Notes under the pieces: generated by a model
Told to the model about the DNA's origin: nothing
The model's database searches: none
What the model saw: the letters and a program-made list of their open reading frames with translations, nothing else
Position numbers and translations under genes: made by a program
Shown here: positions 36,253-45,340 of the stretch, in pieces
Position numbering within the stretch: the first letter of the stretch is position 1
How the letters are laid out: each line of letters starts with the position of its first letter
DNA from: Micromonospora sp. C31
GTDB lineage: Bacteria; Actinomycetota; Actinomycetes; Mycobacteriales; Micromonosporaceae
NCBI RefSeq assembly: GCF_018070575.1
Contig: NZ_JAGPXN010000028.1
Coordinates: 1 to 62,191 of the forward strand
Length of the DNA: 62,191 nt
Reading direction: 5' to 3'

Positions 36253-36888
36253 GTGCGTATCTCGGAGCTCAGTCGACAGAGTGGCGTGTCGGTCCCGACG
36301 ATCAAGTTCTATCTGCGCGAGGGGCTGCTCCCGGCGGGCCTGCCCACCGGTCGCAATCAGGCGGACTACAGCGAGCGGCACCTGCGCCGGATCCGGCTGA
36401 TCCGGACCCTGAGCGGGATCGCCGGGCTCGACCTCTCCTCGGTCCGGGAGATCCTCGCCGCCATCGACGACGACGAGGTCAGCCTGCGCGACGCGTACCA
36501 GGTGCTGGACCGCGCCCTCTATCTCGACGGGTCGGAGGCCCTGGGTCGGGCCGCCGTGGACTGCGCACGGGCCGACGTGGCCCAGCTCGCCGAGTCGCTC
36601 GGCTGGTCCCGCGAGGCCAGCGCGTCCGGCGGGGAGGTGCTGGCGCAGGTGCTGGCCGGGCTGCGCAGTCTCGGCTGCGCGGCCGACGCCCCCTTCTTCC
36701 TCTCCTACGCCCGCGCCGCCGAGCAGCTCGTCGTCGCGGAACTCGACCTGGTCGCCGGCGACGGCGGCACCGAGAAGGGCCCCGCCATCGTCCGCAGCGT
36801 CCTGTTCGGGGTCGCCCTGTCCGCCCTGCGCCGCATGGCGCACGAGCACCACGCCGCGCTGCGGTTCCCGACGAATGCGGTTGAGTGA
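36253..36888 (+). CDS. MerR-family transcriptional regulator
   Basis: A 211-residue regulator. VRISELSRQSGVSVPTIKFY then REGLLP is the N-terminal winged helix-turn-helix of MerR proteins, with an additional wing in RIRLIRTLSGIAGLDLSSV. The C-terminal domain (about 85-211) has helices rich in Ala and Leu but no cysteines arranged as a metal site, so it probably senses an organic ligand. GTG at 36253 is chosen for ggcggagga upstream, over a longer in-frame ATG-less reading. It may regulate resistance or the UnbV-UnbU operon that follows. Confidence 0.88.
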   Translation: MRISELSRQSGVSVPTIKFYLREGLLPAGLPTGRNQADYSERHLRRIRLIRTLSGIAGLDLSSVREILAAIDDDEVSLRDAYQVLDRALYLDGSEALGRAAVDCARADVAQLAESLGWSREASASGGEVLAQVLAGLRSLGCAADAPFFLSYARAAEQLVVAELDLVAGDGGTEKGPAIVRSVLFGVALSALRRMAHEHHAALRFPTNAVE

Positions 36889-37291
36889 CCGCCCGCGAAC
36901 GGTGGGGCCGCCGGATCTGACCGGTCGGTAACGTGTGGAACCCCATCCGTCACTGAGCAACCTTTGAGAAGAACTCGGGCCGTGCTCCCGCGACCATAAG
37001 TGGGCCGGCGGCGACTTTCGCGGCCGGTTCACCAGGCATCGTGAAGGGACCGCACGTCATGCCTCGATCGACTGAGAATGGGCAGCGCCGGCCACGTACG
37101 CCGTAGCGCCCCACGTGGTGGATACCCCGTTCCGACGGCTATGAACTGCTGAAGGTGACAGCGAAAAAATTGTCGCCGGGACAGTTCACTCCATTTCTCA
37201 GTCGGCGACACTGCCCGTCGCCAGACCCGGGCCGGACGGCGAAATCAGCCGCTGCACGGCACGGGTGGTGGCCGAATCTGGAGGGGAACCC
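36889..37291. promoter_or_regulatory. Non-coding region before unbV
   Basis: A 403-bp gap without a credible gene. It contains an A-run in gacagcgaaaaaattgtcg (37157-37175) with gac/gtc flanks, and must hold the unbV promoter. No other structure could be assigned. Confidence 0.45.
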
Positions 37292-39250
37292 TTGCCATCC
37301 CAACCCGTCGGCGCGATCCGCCGAATCATTCCCGCAGTCTTCGTGTTGGTCCTCGTGGCCGCGTTCTTCGCCGTCGCCCGGCTGCCCAGCGCGTCGGCCG
37401 AGGAGCGTCAGACGCTGGCGTCGCGGTTCGGCTTCACCGAGCTGCCGATCGCGCTGCCGCCCGGCCTGCCCGAGCGCACCGTGCGCCCGGTGAATCCGGA
37501 GTACGAGCACATCCGGGCCTGGGTGTCCTCTGTCGGCGCCGCCGTGGCGGCGAACGACCTCGACGGCGACCTGATCGCCAACGACCTCTGCCTGGTCGAC
37601 ACCCGCAGTGACAGCGTGATCGTCACGCCGTCGCCCGACGGGCCCGCCCGGTACGCGCCCTTCGTGCTGGACCCCGCGCCGCTGCCCACCCACCAGGCGA
37701 TGGCGCCGATGGGCTGCGTGCCCGGCGACTTCAACGGCGACGGCCGCACCGACCTGCTCGCCTACTACTGGGGTCGCACGCCGGTGCTGTTCATGCACCG
37801 TTCCTCCGCCGCGGGGCCGCTGACCAAGGCGACCTTCCATCCCACCGAGCTGGTCGGCCAGCCGTCCTCCTCCAACGGCGAGTACCAGGGCAAGCTCTGG
37901 AACACCAACGCGGTCGCGGTCGCGGACTTCGACGGCGACGGCCGGCCGGACATCGGCATCTTCAACTACTTCCCCGACAGCCAGGTGCTCGACCCGGCCG
38001 GCCAGCCGAACGTCGAGATGAACCACTCGCTGTCCCGGGCGCAGAACGCCGGCGGGGCGCACGTGCTGCGCTGGACCGCCGCCACCAGCGGCGACACCCC
38101 GACCGCCACGTACGTCGAACAGTCCGCCATCCCGCCGGAGTACGCCACCGGCTGGACCCTCGGCGCCGGCTCCGCCGACATCGACGGCGACCTGCTGCCC
38201 GAGCTGTACCTCGCCAACGACTTCGGGCGGGACCGCTTCTTCCACAACGTCTCCCGGCCGGGTGAGATCCGCTTCGCGATGGCCGAGGGCCGCCGCGGTG
38301 CGTTGACCCCGAAGTCCATGGTGGTCGGGCACGACTCGTTCAAGGGCATGTCGATCGAGTTCGGCGACCTCGGCGGCACCGGCAGGTTCGACATGTTCGT
38401 CAGCAACATCACCACCTCCTGGGGCCTGGAGGAGAGCAACTTCGTCTGGCGCAACAACTCGTCGAGCCTGGCCGACGCCCGCAAGCGGTTGAGCCAGGGC
38501 AAGGCCGTCTTCGACAACAAGGCCGCCGAACTCAACATGGCCTGGGTCGGCTGGGGCTGGGACGCCAAGATCGCGGACTTCGACAACAGCGGTGAGATGT
38601 CGGTGGTCCAGACCGCCGGGTTCGTCAAGGGCAAGATCAATCGTTGGTCCTGGTTGCAGGAGCTGGCCATGAGCAACGACCTCATGCTCCGCAACCCGGC
38701 CATGTGGCCCAAGGCCGAGCCGGGCGACGACATCGCCGGTTCCGAACCGTTCGCGTTCTGGGTCCGGGAGAAGAACGGGCGTTACGCGAACATCAGTGCC
38801 GAGCTCGGCATGACCGACGGCACCCCGAGCCGCGGTGTGGCCGTCGCGGACACCAACGGCGACGGGGGCCAGGACTTCGCGGTGGCCCGCCAGTGGGGCG
38901 CCCCGTCGTACTACCGCAACGACAAGCCCGGCAGCGGCAACTTCCTGGGCCTGCGCCTGTGCCGGCCCGGCGAGGACGGCCGCGGAACGCCCGCGTACGG
39001 CGCCCAGGTCCGGGTGAAGACGGCGGACGGTCGTACCCGCGTCGCCCAGCTCGACGGCGGCAGCGGCCACTCGGGCAAGCGCAGCTTCGACGTCTTCTTC
39101 GGTCTCGGCGACGCCGGTGCCAAGCCGGTCTCGGCGGAGATCGCCTGGCGCGACCTCGACGGTGGCGTGCACAAGCAGACCCTCGACCTCGCCGCGGGCT
39201 GGCACACGATCATGCTCACGGACAAAGCGCAGGAGATGAACGCCAAATGA
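37292..39250 (+). CDS. unbV: UnbV: secreted/anchored FG-GAP repeat protein of the enediyne cassette
   Basis: A 652-residue protein with an N-terminal membrane helix/signal (AVFVLVLVAAFFAVARL) and extracellular repeats. Calcium-binding FG-GAP loops lie at about residues 146 (DFNGDGRTD), 212 (DFDGDGRPD), 296 (DIDGDLLPE) and 520 (DTNGDGGQD). An ASPIC/UnbV domain follows at the C terminus (VKTADGRTRVAQLDGGSG to LAAGWHTIML). Its biochemical role is unknown, but it is conserved in enediyne clusters. TTG at 37292 is preferred, since gaggggaac lies upstream; GTG at 37265 is less likely. It overlaps unbU by 4 bp. Confidence 0.93.
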   Translation: MPSQPVGAIRRIIPAVFVLVLVAAFFAVARLPSASAEERQTLASRFGFTELPIALPPGLPERTVRPVNPEYEHIRAWVSSVGAAVAANDLDGDLIANDLCLVDTRSDSVIVTPSPDGPARYAPFVLDPAPLPTHQAMAPMGCVPGDFNGDGRTDLLAYYWGRTPVLFMHRSSAAGPLTKATFHPTELVGQPSSSNGEYQGKLWNTNAVAVADFDGDGRPDIGIFNYFPDSQVLDPAGQPNVEMNHSLSRAQNAGGAHVLRWTAATSGDTPTATYVEQSAIPPEYATGWTLGAGSADIDGDLLPELYLANDFGRDRFFHNVSRPGEIRFAMAEGRRGALTPKSMVVGHDSFKGMSIEFGDLGGTGRFDMFVSNITTSWGLEESNFVWRNNSSSLADARKRLSQGKAVFDNKAAELNMAWVGWGWDAKIADFDNSGEMSVVQTAGFVKGKINRWSWLQELAMSNDLMLRNPAMWPKAEPGDDIAGSEPFAFWVREKNGRYANISAELGMTDGTPSRGVAVADTNGDGGQDFAVARQWGAPSYYRNDKPGSGNFLGLRLCRPGEDGRGTPAYGAQVRVKTADGRTRVAQLDGGSGHSGKRSFDVFFGLGDAGAKPVSAEIAWRDLDGGVHKQTLDLAAGWHTIMLTDKAQEMNAK

Positions 39251-40302
39251 CCGACGTCCGAGACAGCGCCCGCGCCGACACCGACGTGCGGGGGGTGGGG
39301 GGCACCGCGGTCGCCGACGCCCCGGTGAGCCCGGCGCCGACCGTCACCCTCGACCGCAACGCGGCGGTGGCGGACACACCCGGAGCGCCCAAGCGGGTCG
39401 ACCGGCGTGACCCCCGCTACCTGGCCCTGCGTAACTTCGCCCTCTCCATGAGCGTCTTCAACATCCTCGGGTACACGGTGCTCGGCTTCGAGCAGCCCTG
39501 GACCTGGCCGCTGCTCGCCGTGGCGGTCGGCTACGCCACCGAGATCGTGGTCGAGCTGGTCACGGCCCGGGCCAACAAGCGCCCGCCCGCCTTCACCGGA
39601 AACGGCGCCTGGGGGATGTACACGTTCCTGCTGCCGGCCCACATCACCGCGCTCGCCGCGAACATGCTGCTCTACGCCAACGACAACTTCTGGCCCATCG
39701 CCTTCGCGGTGGTCGTCGCCATCGGCCAGAAGGCGATCTTCCTGGCGCCGATCAAGGGCCGCATGCGGCACTTCATGAACCCGTCCAACTTCGGCATCAC
39801 GGTGACCCTGGTCGCGTTCTCCTGGGTCAACATCGCCCCGCCGTACCACTTCACCGAGGACGTGCCGGACATGATCCGGATCTTCGTGCCCCTGGTCATC
39901 CTGACGGCCGGCACGGTGCTCAACGGGGTGCTCACCAAGAAGATCCCGCTGATCGTGGGCTGGGTGGGCGGCTTCGTGATCCAGGCGCTGGTGCGGCACT
40001 TCATCTGGGACGTCGCGCTCTGGGCGGCCCTGCTGCCGATCACCGGTGTGGCGTTCGTGCTGTTCACCAACTACATGATCACGGATCCGGGCACGACCCC
40101 CAGCTCGGGGTGGGCCCAGTTCATGTTCGGCGCGAGCGTCGCCGGCGTCTACGGCGTGCTGATCGCCTTCAACGTCGTCTACACGCTCTTCTTCGCCGTG
40201 ACGATCGTCTGTCTCGCCCGGGGCCTGCTCTGGTGGGGCATCTGGCTGCGTGACCGCTCCCGCCGCGTCAGCACGCCGCAGGCGCGGCCCGCCGTCACCT
40301 GA
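39247..40302 (+). CDS. unbU: UnbU: multi-spanning membrane protein of the enediyne cassette
   Basis: A 351-residue membrane protein with a ~60-residue cytoplasmic N terminus and about eight helices. NPSNFGITVTLVAFSWVNIAP and NYMITDPGTTPSSGWAQF resemble the RnfD/NqrB fold of UnbU proteins. FNP-type and TDPGTTP segments are conserved there. It is translated with UnbV through an ATGA overlap. The role in warhead production, resistance or membrane handling is not established. Confidence 0.9.
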   Translation: MTDVRDSARADTDVRGVGGTAVADAPVSPAPTVTLDRNAAVADTPGAPKRVDRRDPRYLALRNFALSMSVFNILGYTVLGFEQPWTWPLLAVAVGYATEIVVELVTARANKRPPAFTGNGAWGMYTFLLPAHITALAANMLLYANDNFWPIAFAVVVAIGQKAIFLAPIKGRMRHFMNPSNFGITVTLVAFSWVNIAPPYHFTEDVPDMIRIFVPLVILTAGTVLNGVLTKKIPLIVGWVGGFVIQALVRHFIWDVALWAALLPITGVAFVLFTNYMITDPGTTPSSGWAQFMFGASVAGVYGVLIAFNVVYTLFFAVTIVCLARGLLWWGIWLRDRSRRVSTPQARPAVT

Positions 40303-40389
40303 CGGCCGTCGGTCCGTCGCCGGCGCGCTCCCGGGTCCGCCGGCGACGGACCTCGTGCGACCCACCACACCAGGAACGGAAGCGAGGCG

Positions 40390-41331
40390 ATGAGCATGCA
40401 CCCCACCCCCGAGGCCCCACCGCGAGATGCGCCGGTGGCATCCGTACCCGCACCGGCGGCACGCCCCAGACGGACGGCGGTGATCAGTGCGGCGGCGGGC
40501 GTGCTGCTCGCCGTGCTCTGGTCGTTCGAGCTGGTGGACTCGGTGATCGGCGACACCGTCGCCGACACCCTGCTGGGCCACGACGCGAAGGGCGTCGCCA
40601 TCGGCGGTACGGCGGCGGGGCTGCTGTTCGCCTTCGTGTCCGGCTTCGCCGGGACCTTCACCGCCTGCAACATCGCGATGGCGGCCTCGGTCGGCCCGAT
40701 GACCCAGGCCGGGGCGACCGGCCACCGCTACGGCGTACGGTCGCTGCTGCGCCCGGTCGCCTGGCTGACCGTCGGCATGCTGGCGGTGTCGGCGACCTAC
40801 GGCGCGGTCGGGGTGCTGCTCGGCGAGCGGCTGCCGCAGCTGTCCACGGACACCGTCGGCGGGATGCCCGTGCGGCTCATCCAGTCGTCGGTGGTCTTCG
40901 GCCTGATCGGCCTCGTGCTGACCTACCTGGGACTGGCGGCCCTCGGCCTGTTGCGCGACGTCTTCGCGGCCCGGCCGGTGGCGCGGGTGGTCGTCATGGG
41001 CGCCCTGGTCGGGGGCTTCCTGGTCGGCCGGCCGTACCCGCTGTTCAACAAGCTGTTCCACTGGGCGGTCGACACCGGCAACCCGGGGTACGGCGCCCTC
41101 GCCTTCGCCCTCCAGTCGCTGGGCAACATCGTCATCGTCGCGGCGCTCTTCGCGGTCCTCATCCTGGTCAGCCGGGGGCGGTTCCTCGGCTGGATGGCGT
41201 CGCCGCGCCGTGCCGCGACGGTGACCGGCTCGCTGCTGGTCGCGCTGGGGGTCTTCACCGTCGTGTACTGGGACCTGCGCGTGCCGGCCATCTTCGGCGT
41301 CGGCTGGTTCCCGACGATGCCGTACAACTGA
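40390..41331 (+). CDS. Integral membrane protein, possibly DsbD/CcdA-like
   Basis: A 313-residue protein with about seven hydrophobic helices. VSGFAGTFTACNIAMAASVGPMT contains a single Cys in a small-residue helix, faintly like the DsbD/CcdA membrane segment, but the second Cys and proline pattern are not evident, so the assignment is weak. A second region has FQSSVVFGLIGLVLTYLGL-like helices. It is 87 bp after unbU in the same direction and probably the last gene of that operon. A terminator follows. Confidence 0.7.
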   Translation: MSMHPTPEAPPRDAPVASVPAPAARPRRTAVISAAAGVLLAVLWSFELVDSVIGDTVADTLLGHDAKGVAIGGTAAGLLFAFVSGFAGTFTACNIAMAASVGPMTQAGATGHRYGVRSLLRPVAWLTVGMLAVSATYGAVGVLLGERLPQLSTDTVGGMPVRLIQSSVVFGLIGLVLTYLGLAALGLLRDVFAARPVARVVVMGALVGGFLVGRPYPLFNKLFHWAVDTGNPGYGALAFALQSLGNIVIVAALFAVLILVSRGRFLGWMASPRRAATVTGSLLVALGVFTVVYWDLRVPAIFGVGWFPTMPYN

Positions 41332-41347
41332 CGAGGGCGGCAGACGC

Positions 41348-41386
41348 GGCGACGCCCCCGGTCCAGGCCGGACCGGGGGCGTCGCC
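41348..41386. terminator. Perfect 17-bp-stem bidirectional terminator
   Basis: ggcgacgcccccggtcc (41348-41364) pairs with ggaccgggggcgtcgcc (41370-41386) around aggcc. It sits between stops at 41331 (+) and 41394 (-). It marks the likely right end of the enediyne cluster. Confidence 0.88.
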
Positions 41387-41393
41387 GGTTCGG

Positions 41394-42062
41394 CTAGCGT
41401 GCGGTGCCGGGCACCGGTCCCGGGGCGGGCGCGGGACTGTCGCCACCGGCCGTGGGCCGGGTGCTCCCGGCGGTGGCGGCCACCCAACCGGTGGTGATGA
41501 GCAGCAGGGCCGCGATGTAGGTGGTCATCACGGCCAGCCCGTGGCCGGGCACCCGGGAGCCGGCGGCGTCCATCCCGATCAGCAGGTCGGAGATCAGGAA
41601 CAGTCCTCCGCCCAGGGCGACCCGCCGGGAGACGCCGACCGCGGCGGCGGCCATCAGGCAGAGCGCGAGGCTGTAGCCGAGCACCGGCAGCCGCAGCGGG
41701 CCGAGGGAGCTCCACAGCACCAGGTTGGCCGCCACCCAGCAGGCGAGATAGCTGGCGACCGCGACGACGGGTGGCCGCCGGTGACGTAGGAAGGCGGTCA
41801 GGAATGCCACCTGGGCGCCGAGGAAGCACCCCATGCCGACGAGGAACGCCGTGTCACCGGAGACCAGCAGCGCGATGTCGCCACCGGTCGCGAAGACCAG
41901 CCCGACGGCCACGGGGTCGACGCGTCGGCGTACCCGCAGCAGGTGGACCAGCAGCACCGGCGCGAGCAGCGGCTTGGCCAGCCACTGAAGGAGGGTCGAG
42001 CCGGTCGCCACGCCGGTCAGCTCGACGGCGGCCACCACGCCGAACGGCCAGAGCCGCCTCAT
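41394..42062 (-). CDS. YhhN/lysoplasmalogenase-family membrane protein
   Basis: A 222-residue protein with about eight helices. KPLLAPVLLVHLLRVRR, FATGGDIALLVSGDTAFLVGM and FLISDLLIGMDAAGSRVPG are typical of YhhN proteins; relatives hydrolyse lysoplasmalogens. The ATG overlaps the stop of the hydroxylase gene by 4 bp. A Pro/Thr-rich C terminus (about 195-222) lies in the cytoplasm or outside. It is co-transcribed with the fatty acid hydroxylase, so membrane lipid modification is the likely shared theme. Confidence 0.85.
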   Translation of the reverse strand: MRRLWPFGVVAAVELTGVATGSTLLQWLAKPLLAPVLLVHLLRVRRRVDPVAVGLVFATGGDIALLVSGDTAFLVGMGCFLGAQVAFLTAFLRHRRPPVVAVASYLACWVAANLVLWSSLGPLRLPVLGYSLALCLMAAAAVGVSRRVALGGGLFLISDLLIGMDAAGSRVPGHGLAVMTTYIAALLLITTGWVAATAGSTRPTAGGDSPAPAPGPVPGTAR

Positions 42063-42910
42063 CGGGCGACCGCGGGCTGTGGGTGCGGGGTGGGCTGCCA
42101 GCCCGGTCGGCCGAGCACGTAGCCGAGGCGGTGCCGCCAGGACGAGGCGGCCCGGGCGTCGGCCCAGATCGCCCGGTACTCGTGGGTGGCCACCCGCAGC
42201 GGGTTGTAGGTGCCGATGTTCTTGGTCAGGCCGTACCGGACGGTGGCCCGCTCGGGCTCGAAGGTGCCGAACAACCGGTCCCAGACGATCAGGATGCCGC
42301 CGTAGTTGCGGTCGAGGTACTCGGCGTTGGCACCGTGGTGGACCCGGTGGTGCGACGGCGTGTTGAAGATCCACTCGATGGGGCGGGGCAGCAGGTTGAT
42401 CCGCTCGGTGTGCAGGAAGAACTGGTACAGCAGGCTGATCGACTGCTGGAGGAAGATCATCCACGGGGGGATGCCGAGCAGTGCCAGACCCAGCCAGAAC
42501 GGCACGGACGTCATCGGGGTCCAGCTCTGCCGCAGGGCCGTGGAGAGGTTGAAGAAGACGCTGGAGTGGTGCACCACGTGCCCGGCCCAGAGCAGCCGCA
42601 CCTCGTGGTGGGACCGGTGGAACCAGTAGTAGGCGAGGTCGTCGGCGAAGAAGAGCAGCACCCACGTCCAGATGCTGGTGGGGGAGAGCTGGATCGGCGT
42701 GACGGTGTACGCGGCGGCGTAGAGGCCGATCGTCGCCAGCTTCCACGGCACGCCGACGACCTGGCTGCCGGCGCCCATGGTCAGGCTGGTGGCGGTGTCA
42801 CGCAGCTCGTACCCGCGTTCGTCGTCGTCGGGGACGAACCGGTAGGACAGCGCCTCGACGACGATGAGGAGCAGGAACGCCGGTACGGCGTAGAGCACGG
42901 CGGGGATCAT
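42059..42910 (-). CDS. Sterol desaturase/fatty acid hydroxylase family protein
   Basis: A 283-residue di-iron membrane hydroxylase. Histidine boxes HRSHH, HVVHHSS and HRVHHGANAEYLDRN ligate the iron pair. Two or three membrane helices precede the boxes (AVLYAVPAFLLLIVVEALSYRF shows the first). It hydroxylates or desaturates a lipid; the substrate is unknown. The ATG overlaps the GntR stop. It is unlikely to belong to enediyne biosynthesis but could be. Confidence 0.88.
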   Translation of the reverse strand: MIPAVLYAVPAFLLLIVVEALSYRFVPDDDERGYELRDTATSLTMGAGSQVVGVPWKLATIGLYAAAYTVTPIQLSPTSIWTWVLLFFADDLAYYWFHRSHHEVRLLWAGHVVHHSSVFFNLSTALRQSWTPMTSVPFWLGLALLGIPPWMIFLQQSISLLYQFFLHTERINLLPRPIEWIFNTPSHHRVHHGANAEYLDRNYGGILIVWDRLFGTFEPERATVRYGLTKNIGTYNPLRVATHEYRAIWADARAASSWRHRLGYVLGRPGWQPTPHPQPAVAR

Positions 42911-43632
42911 GCCCGGGCTTCCCTTCTCGGTGGTGCGACGGGGGTGGTGAGGGGGGCGGTGAGCAGGGCCCGTGCCTCGCGGGCGGCGTCGGCGGCCCGG
43001 CCGGTGACGACGGCGTCGGCGAGCCGGCGGTGGCCCGCGACGTCGAGCAGTTCCGCGGCGCGCCGCTCCGGTGGCACCTCGCCGACGGCGAGCGCACCGG
43101 CCACCAGGCTGTTGAAGGCCAGCAGGTAGGCGGTGTTGCCGGAGCCGGCGACGACGTGCCGCCAGAGCACGATGGTGGCCTCGCCCATCCCGGCCAGGTC
43201 GGGCGCCAGGTCCGCGTAGTCCTCGACGGCCCGCAGGATCGCGGCCCGGACCGCCGGGTCGCCGCGCTCGGCGCAGAGTCGGGCCGCGTCGACGCCGATG
43301 CAGGCCCGCATCTCCAGCATGTCGCGGACCAGGGTGTCCACCGGCAGGGTGTCGTGGAAGCGGGTGAGGGACAGGGCGAGGTCGAGCCCGGCGTGCACCC
43401 GCCAGTCCAGCACCCGCGTGGCACCGCCCTGGCTGACCCGCACCAGGCCGAGCTGCTGCAACCGGCGCAGGGCCTCCCGCACGGCGTGCCGGTTGACCCC
43501 GAAGGTTCCGGCCAGCTCACGCTCGCCGGGGAGCGCCTCGTCGGGGCGGTAGACGCCGCTGACGATGGCGTCACGGATCTGGCCGAAGACATGGTCGGAG
43601 ACCGAGGAGCGGGGGACGGGAGCGAACGCCAT
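42907..43632 (-). CDS. GntR/FadR-family transcriptional regulator
   Basis: A 241-residue regulator. The winged helix reads SVSDHVFGQIRDAIVSGVYRP, GERELAGTFGVNRHAVREAL and RRLQQLGLVRVSQGGATRVLD. The C-terminal helices (FCD/FadR-type, about 90-230) bind a ligand. FadR-type regulators often sense acyl-CoA or small acids. ATG at 43632 is preferred over 43656 because homology begins at SSVSDHVF. It is first in the operon with the hydroxylase and YhhN genes and probably controls them. Confidence 0.88.
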   Translation of the reverse strand: MAFAPVPRSSVSDHVFGQIRDAIVSGVYRPDEALPGERELAGTFGVNRHAVREALRRLQQLGLVRVSQGGATRVLDWRVHAGLDLALSLTRFHDTLPVDTLVRDMLEMRACIGVDAARLCAERGDPAVRAAILRAVEDYADLAPDLAGMGEATIVLWRHVVAGSGNTAYLLAFNSLVAGALAVGEVPPERRAAELLDVAGHRRLADAVVTGRAADAAREARALLTAPLTTPVAPPRREARA

Positions 43633-43897
43633 GCCGAGGAGTGTGGGCCAGCGCACATCAACCCGTCAACTGGTTGGACCACTTCGCGGGAGCTGCACGG
43701 CCGGGCGGCGACCACCGGGGAGCAGGCCGCCTGGGCGTTGGCGCGTTCCGCCAGCCGGTGGCGGACCCGGGGCGCACGGCGCGGATGTGGACGCGCGTGG
43801 TGGGGCTCAGCGGCGCGTACGAGATGCGCCCCCTGACCGGCGCGGGCCGTGCCGGCCGTCGCCCGCCCGGTGCGGGGACGGCCGGCCGGCGGCCGGG

Positions 43898-45340
43898 TCA
43901 GCCGGCGGTCACCACCTGGTTCGCCGGCTGCGGTGCCGGCGCCCCGGCCGGGGTCCGCTCGCCGTCGCCCGGTGCGCTGGCCGGCGCGTCGTCGGTTCCG
44001 GCCGGCGTCACGGCGTCGGCGGCGTGCTGCACCGCCGGCGGCGCCGGGCGGTCCAGCCTCGGCCGGGCCGCGACCTGCGGATACTCGGCGGTCTCGCCGC
44101 CGCCAGTGGCAGCGGCCATGACCGCTGCCGCGGCCAGGTCGGCCACCCGCTTCGCCTCCCGCTTGACCCGGGCGCGCACCTCCTTGGCGTGCTGCTCGGC
44201 GGAGTCCGCGGCCCGGCGTGCCTCGTCGAGGCGGCGCAGCTCGTCGGCCAGCTCCTGCCGGGTCTCGTCGAGGCGCTGCCGCACCTCGGCGAACTCGTGC
44301 TCGATGCTCGCGCTCTCCTGTCGAGCCTGGGCCAACTGCTGCTGCGCGGTGTCCAGTTCGGACTGCATCCGGGCAAGCGCCTCCCGCCGGTCCCGGATGC
44401 CCTGCTGCGTCGCGGCGAGCTGCTGCTGGTGGGTCGCGGCCTGCTCGTCCACGTGCTGGCGCACCTTGGCCGCGTACTGCTGGGCCTCCGCGATCAGCGT
44501 CGCGATCTCCTGCTCGGCCGCCGTACGCTGGGCGCCGAGCTCCCGCTCGGCGGACGCGAGCTGCTCGGCGATCTCCTGCTCGGCGGCGGCCCGCCGCTCG
44601 TTGATCTCCCGCTCCACGCCGGCCTGCCACTGGCCCAGCTCCTGCTGGGTCTTCGCCCGCGCGGCCTGCACCTCCTGCTGGATCTGGGTGCGGGCCGAGG
44701 CGAGGAACGCCTCGGCCTCGGCACGGGCCTGCTCGATCTGCTGGGCGCTCTGCTCGTCGATCCGCTTCGCCTCCTGCAACGCGTGGTCGTGGGCCGCCTC
44801 GCCGGCCGCCCGCAGCCGCTCCGCCGCCTCCCGGATCCTGGTGAGTTCAGCCTGGGCGTTGGCGCGGCGCTCCTCGTGTTCCCGGTCGTGCTCGTCACGC
44901 CGCGCGGCCGCCTCGTCCGTCAGCTCCCGCAGCGTCGTCGCGGCCTGCTCGCGGGCCTCGGTCAGCACCCGCTCCGCCTCGGCCTCCAGCTCGGCGGCCC
45001 GCTGTCCGGCGGCGTCGGTGATGGCCCCGGCCTGCTTCTCGGCCAGGACCAGGATCTGGTCGACCATCGGGCCGAGGTCGCGGAACGACGCCCGGTCCGG
45101 CGGGGCCGGCCGGTCCCGCAGCTCGGTCGCCTCCGCGCGCAGCCGGTGCACCTCGACGGTCAACTCGCGCAGCTGGGTCGAGGCGCGGTCCCGCTCGGCG
45201 GTCAGCGCCGACCGTTCGCCGTCGGCCTGTTCGACGTAGCGGTCCACCTGTCGCTTGTCGTAGCCGCGCAGTGCGAGGTCGAAGCTCGGCCGCGAGGCCG
45301 CGTCCTCGCGTGCCGTGAACGGGTCGTCGCCGTGGGACAT
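43898..45340 (-). CDS. DivIVA-like coiled-coil protein
   Basis: A 480-residue protein. The N terminus has a DivIVA-like DLALRGYDKRQVDRYVEQAD, then about 350 residues of coiled coil rich in Glu, Ala, Arg and Gln with heptad-like QEIAEQLASAERELGAQR repeats. A Pro/Ala-rich tail follows. Such proteins organise polar growth or the cell wall in actinomycetes, and some are annotated as cellulose-binding proteins. It is not linked to either neighbouring pathway. Confidence 0.82.
   Translation of the reverse strand: MSHGDDPFTAREDAASRPSFDLALRGYDKRQVDRYVEQADGERSALTAERDRASTQLRELTVEVHRLRAEATELRDRPAPPDRASFRDLGPMVDQILVLAEKQAGAITDAAGQRAAELEAEAERVLTEAREQAATTLRELTDEAAARRDEHDREHEERRANAQAELTRIREAAERLRAAGEAAHDHALQEAKRIDEQSAQQIEQARAEAEAFLASARTQIQQEVQAARAKTQQELGQWQAGVEREINERRAAAEQEIAEQLASAERELGAQRTAAEQEIATLIAEAQQYAAKVRQHVDEQAATHQQQLAATQQGIRDRREALARMQSELDTAQQQLAQARQESASIEHEFAEVRQRLDETRQELADELRRLDEARRAADSAEQHAKEVRARVKREAKRVADLAAAAVMAAATGGGETAEYPQVAARPRLDRPAPPAVQHAADAVTPAGTDDAPASAPGDGERTPAGAPAPQPANQVVTAG

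Noticed and set aside
37139..39205. 688-codon minus-strand frame opposite unbV
   Set aside because: Shadow of the FG-GAP gene; its translation has no motif and repeats of Gly/Val/His from the repeated coding sequence.
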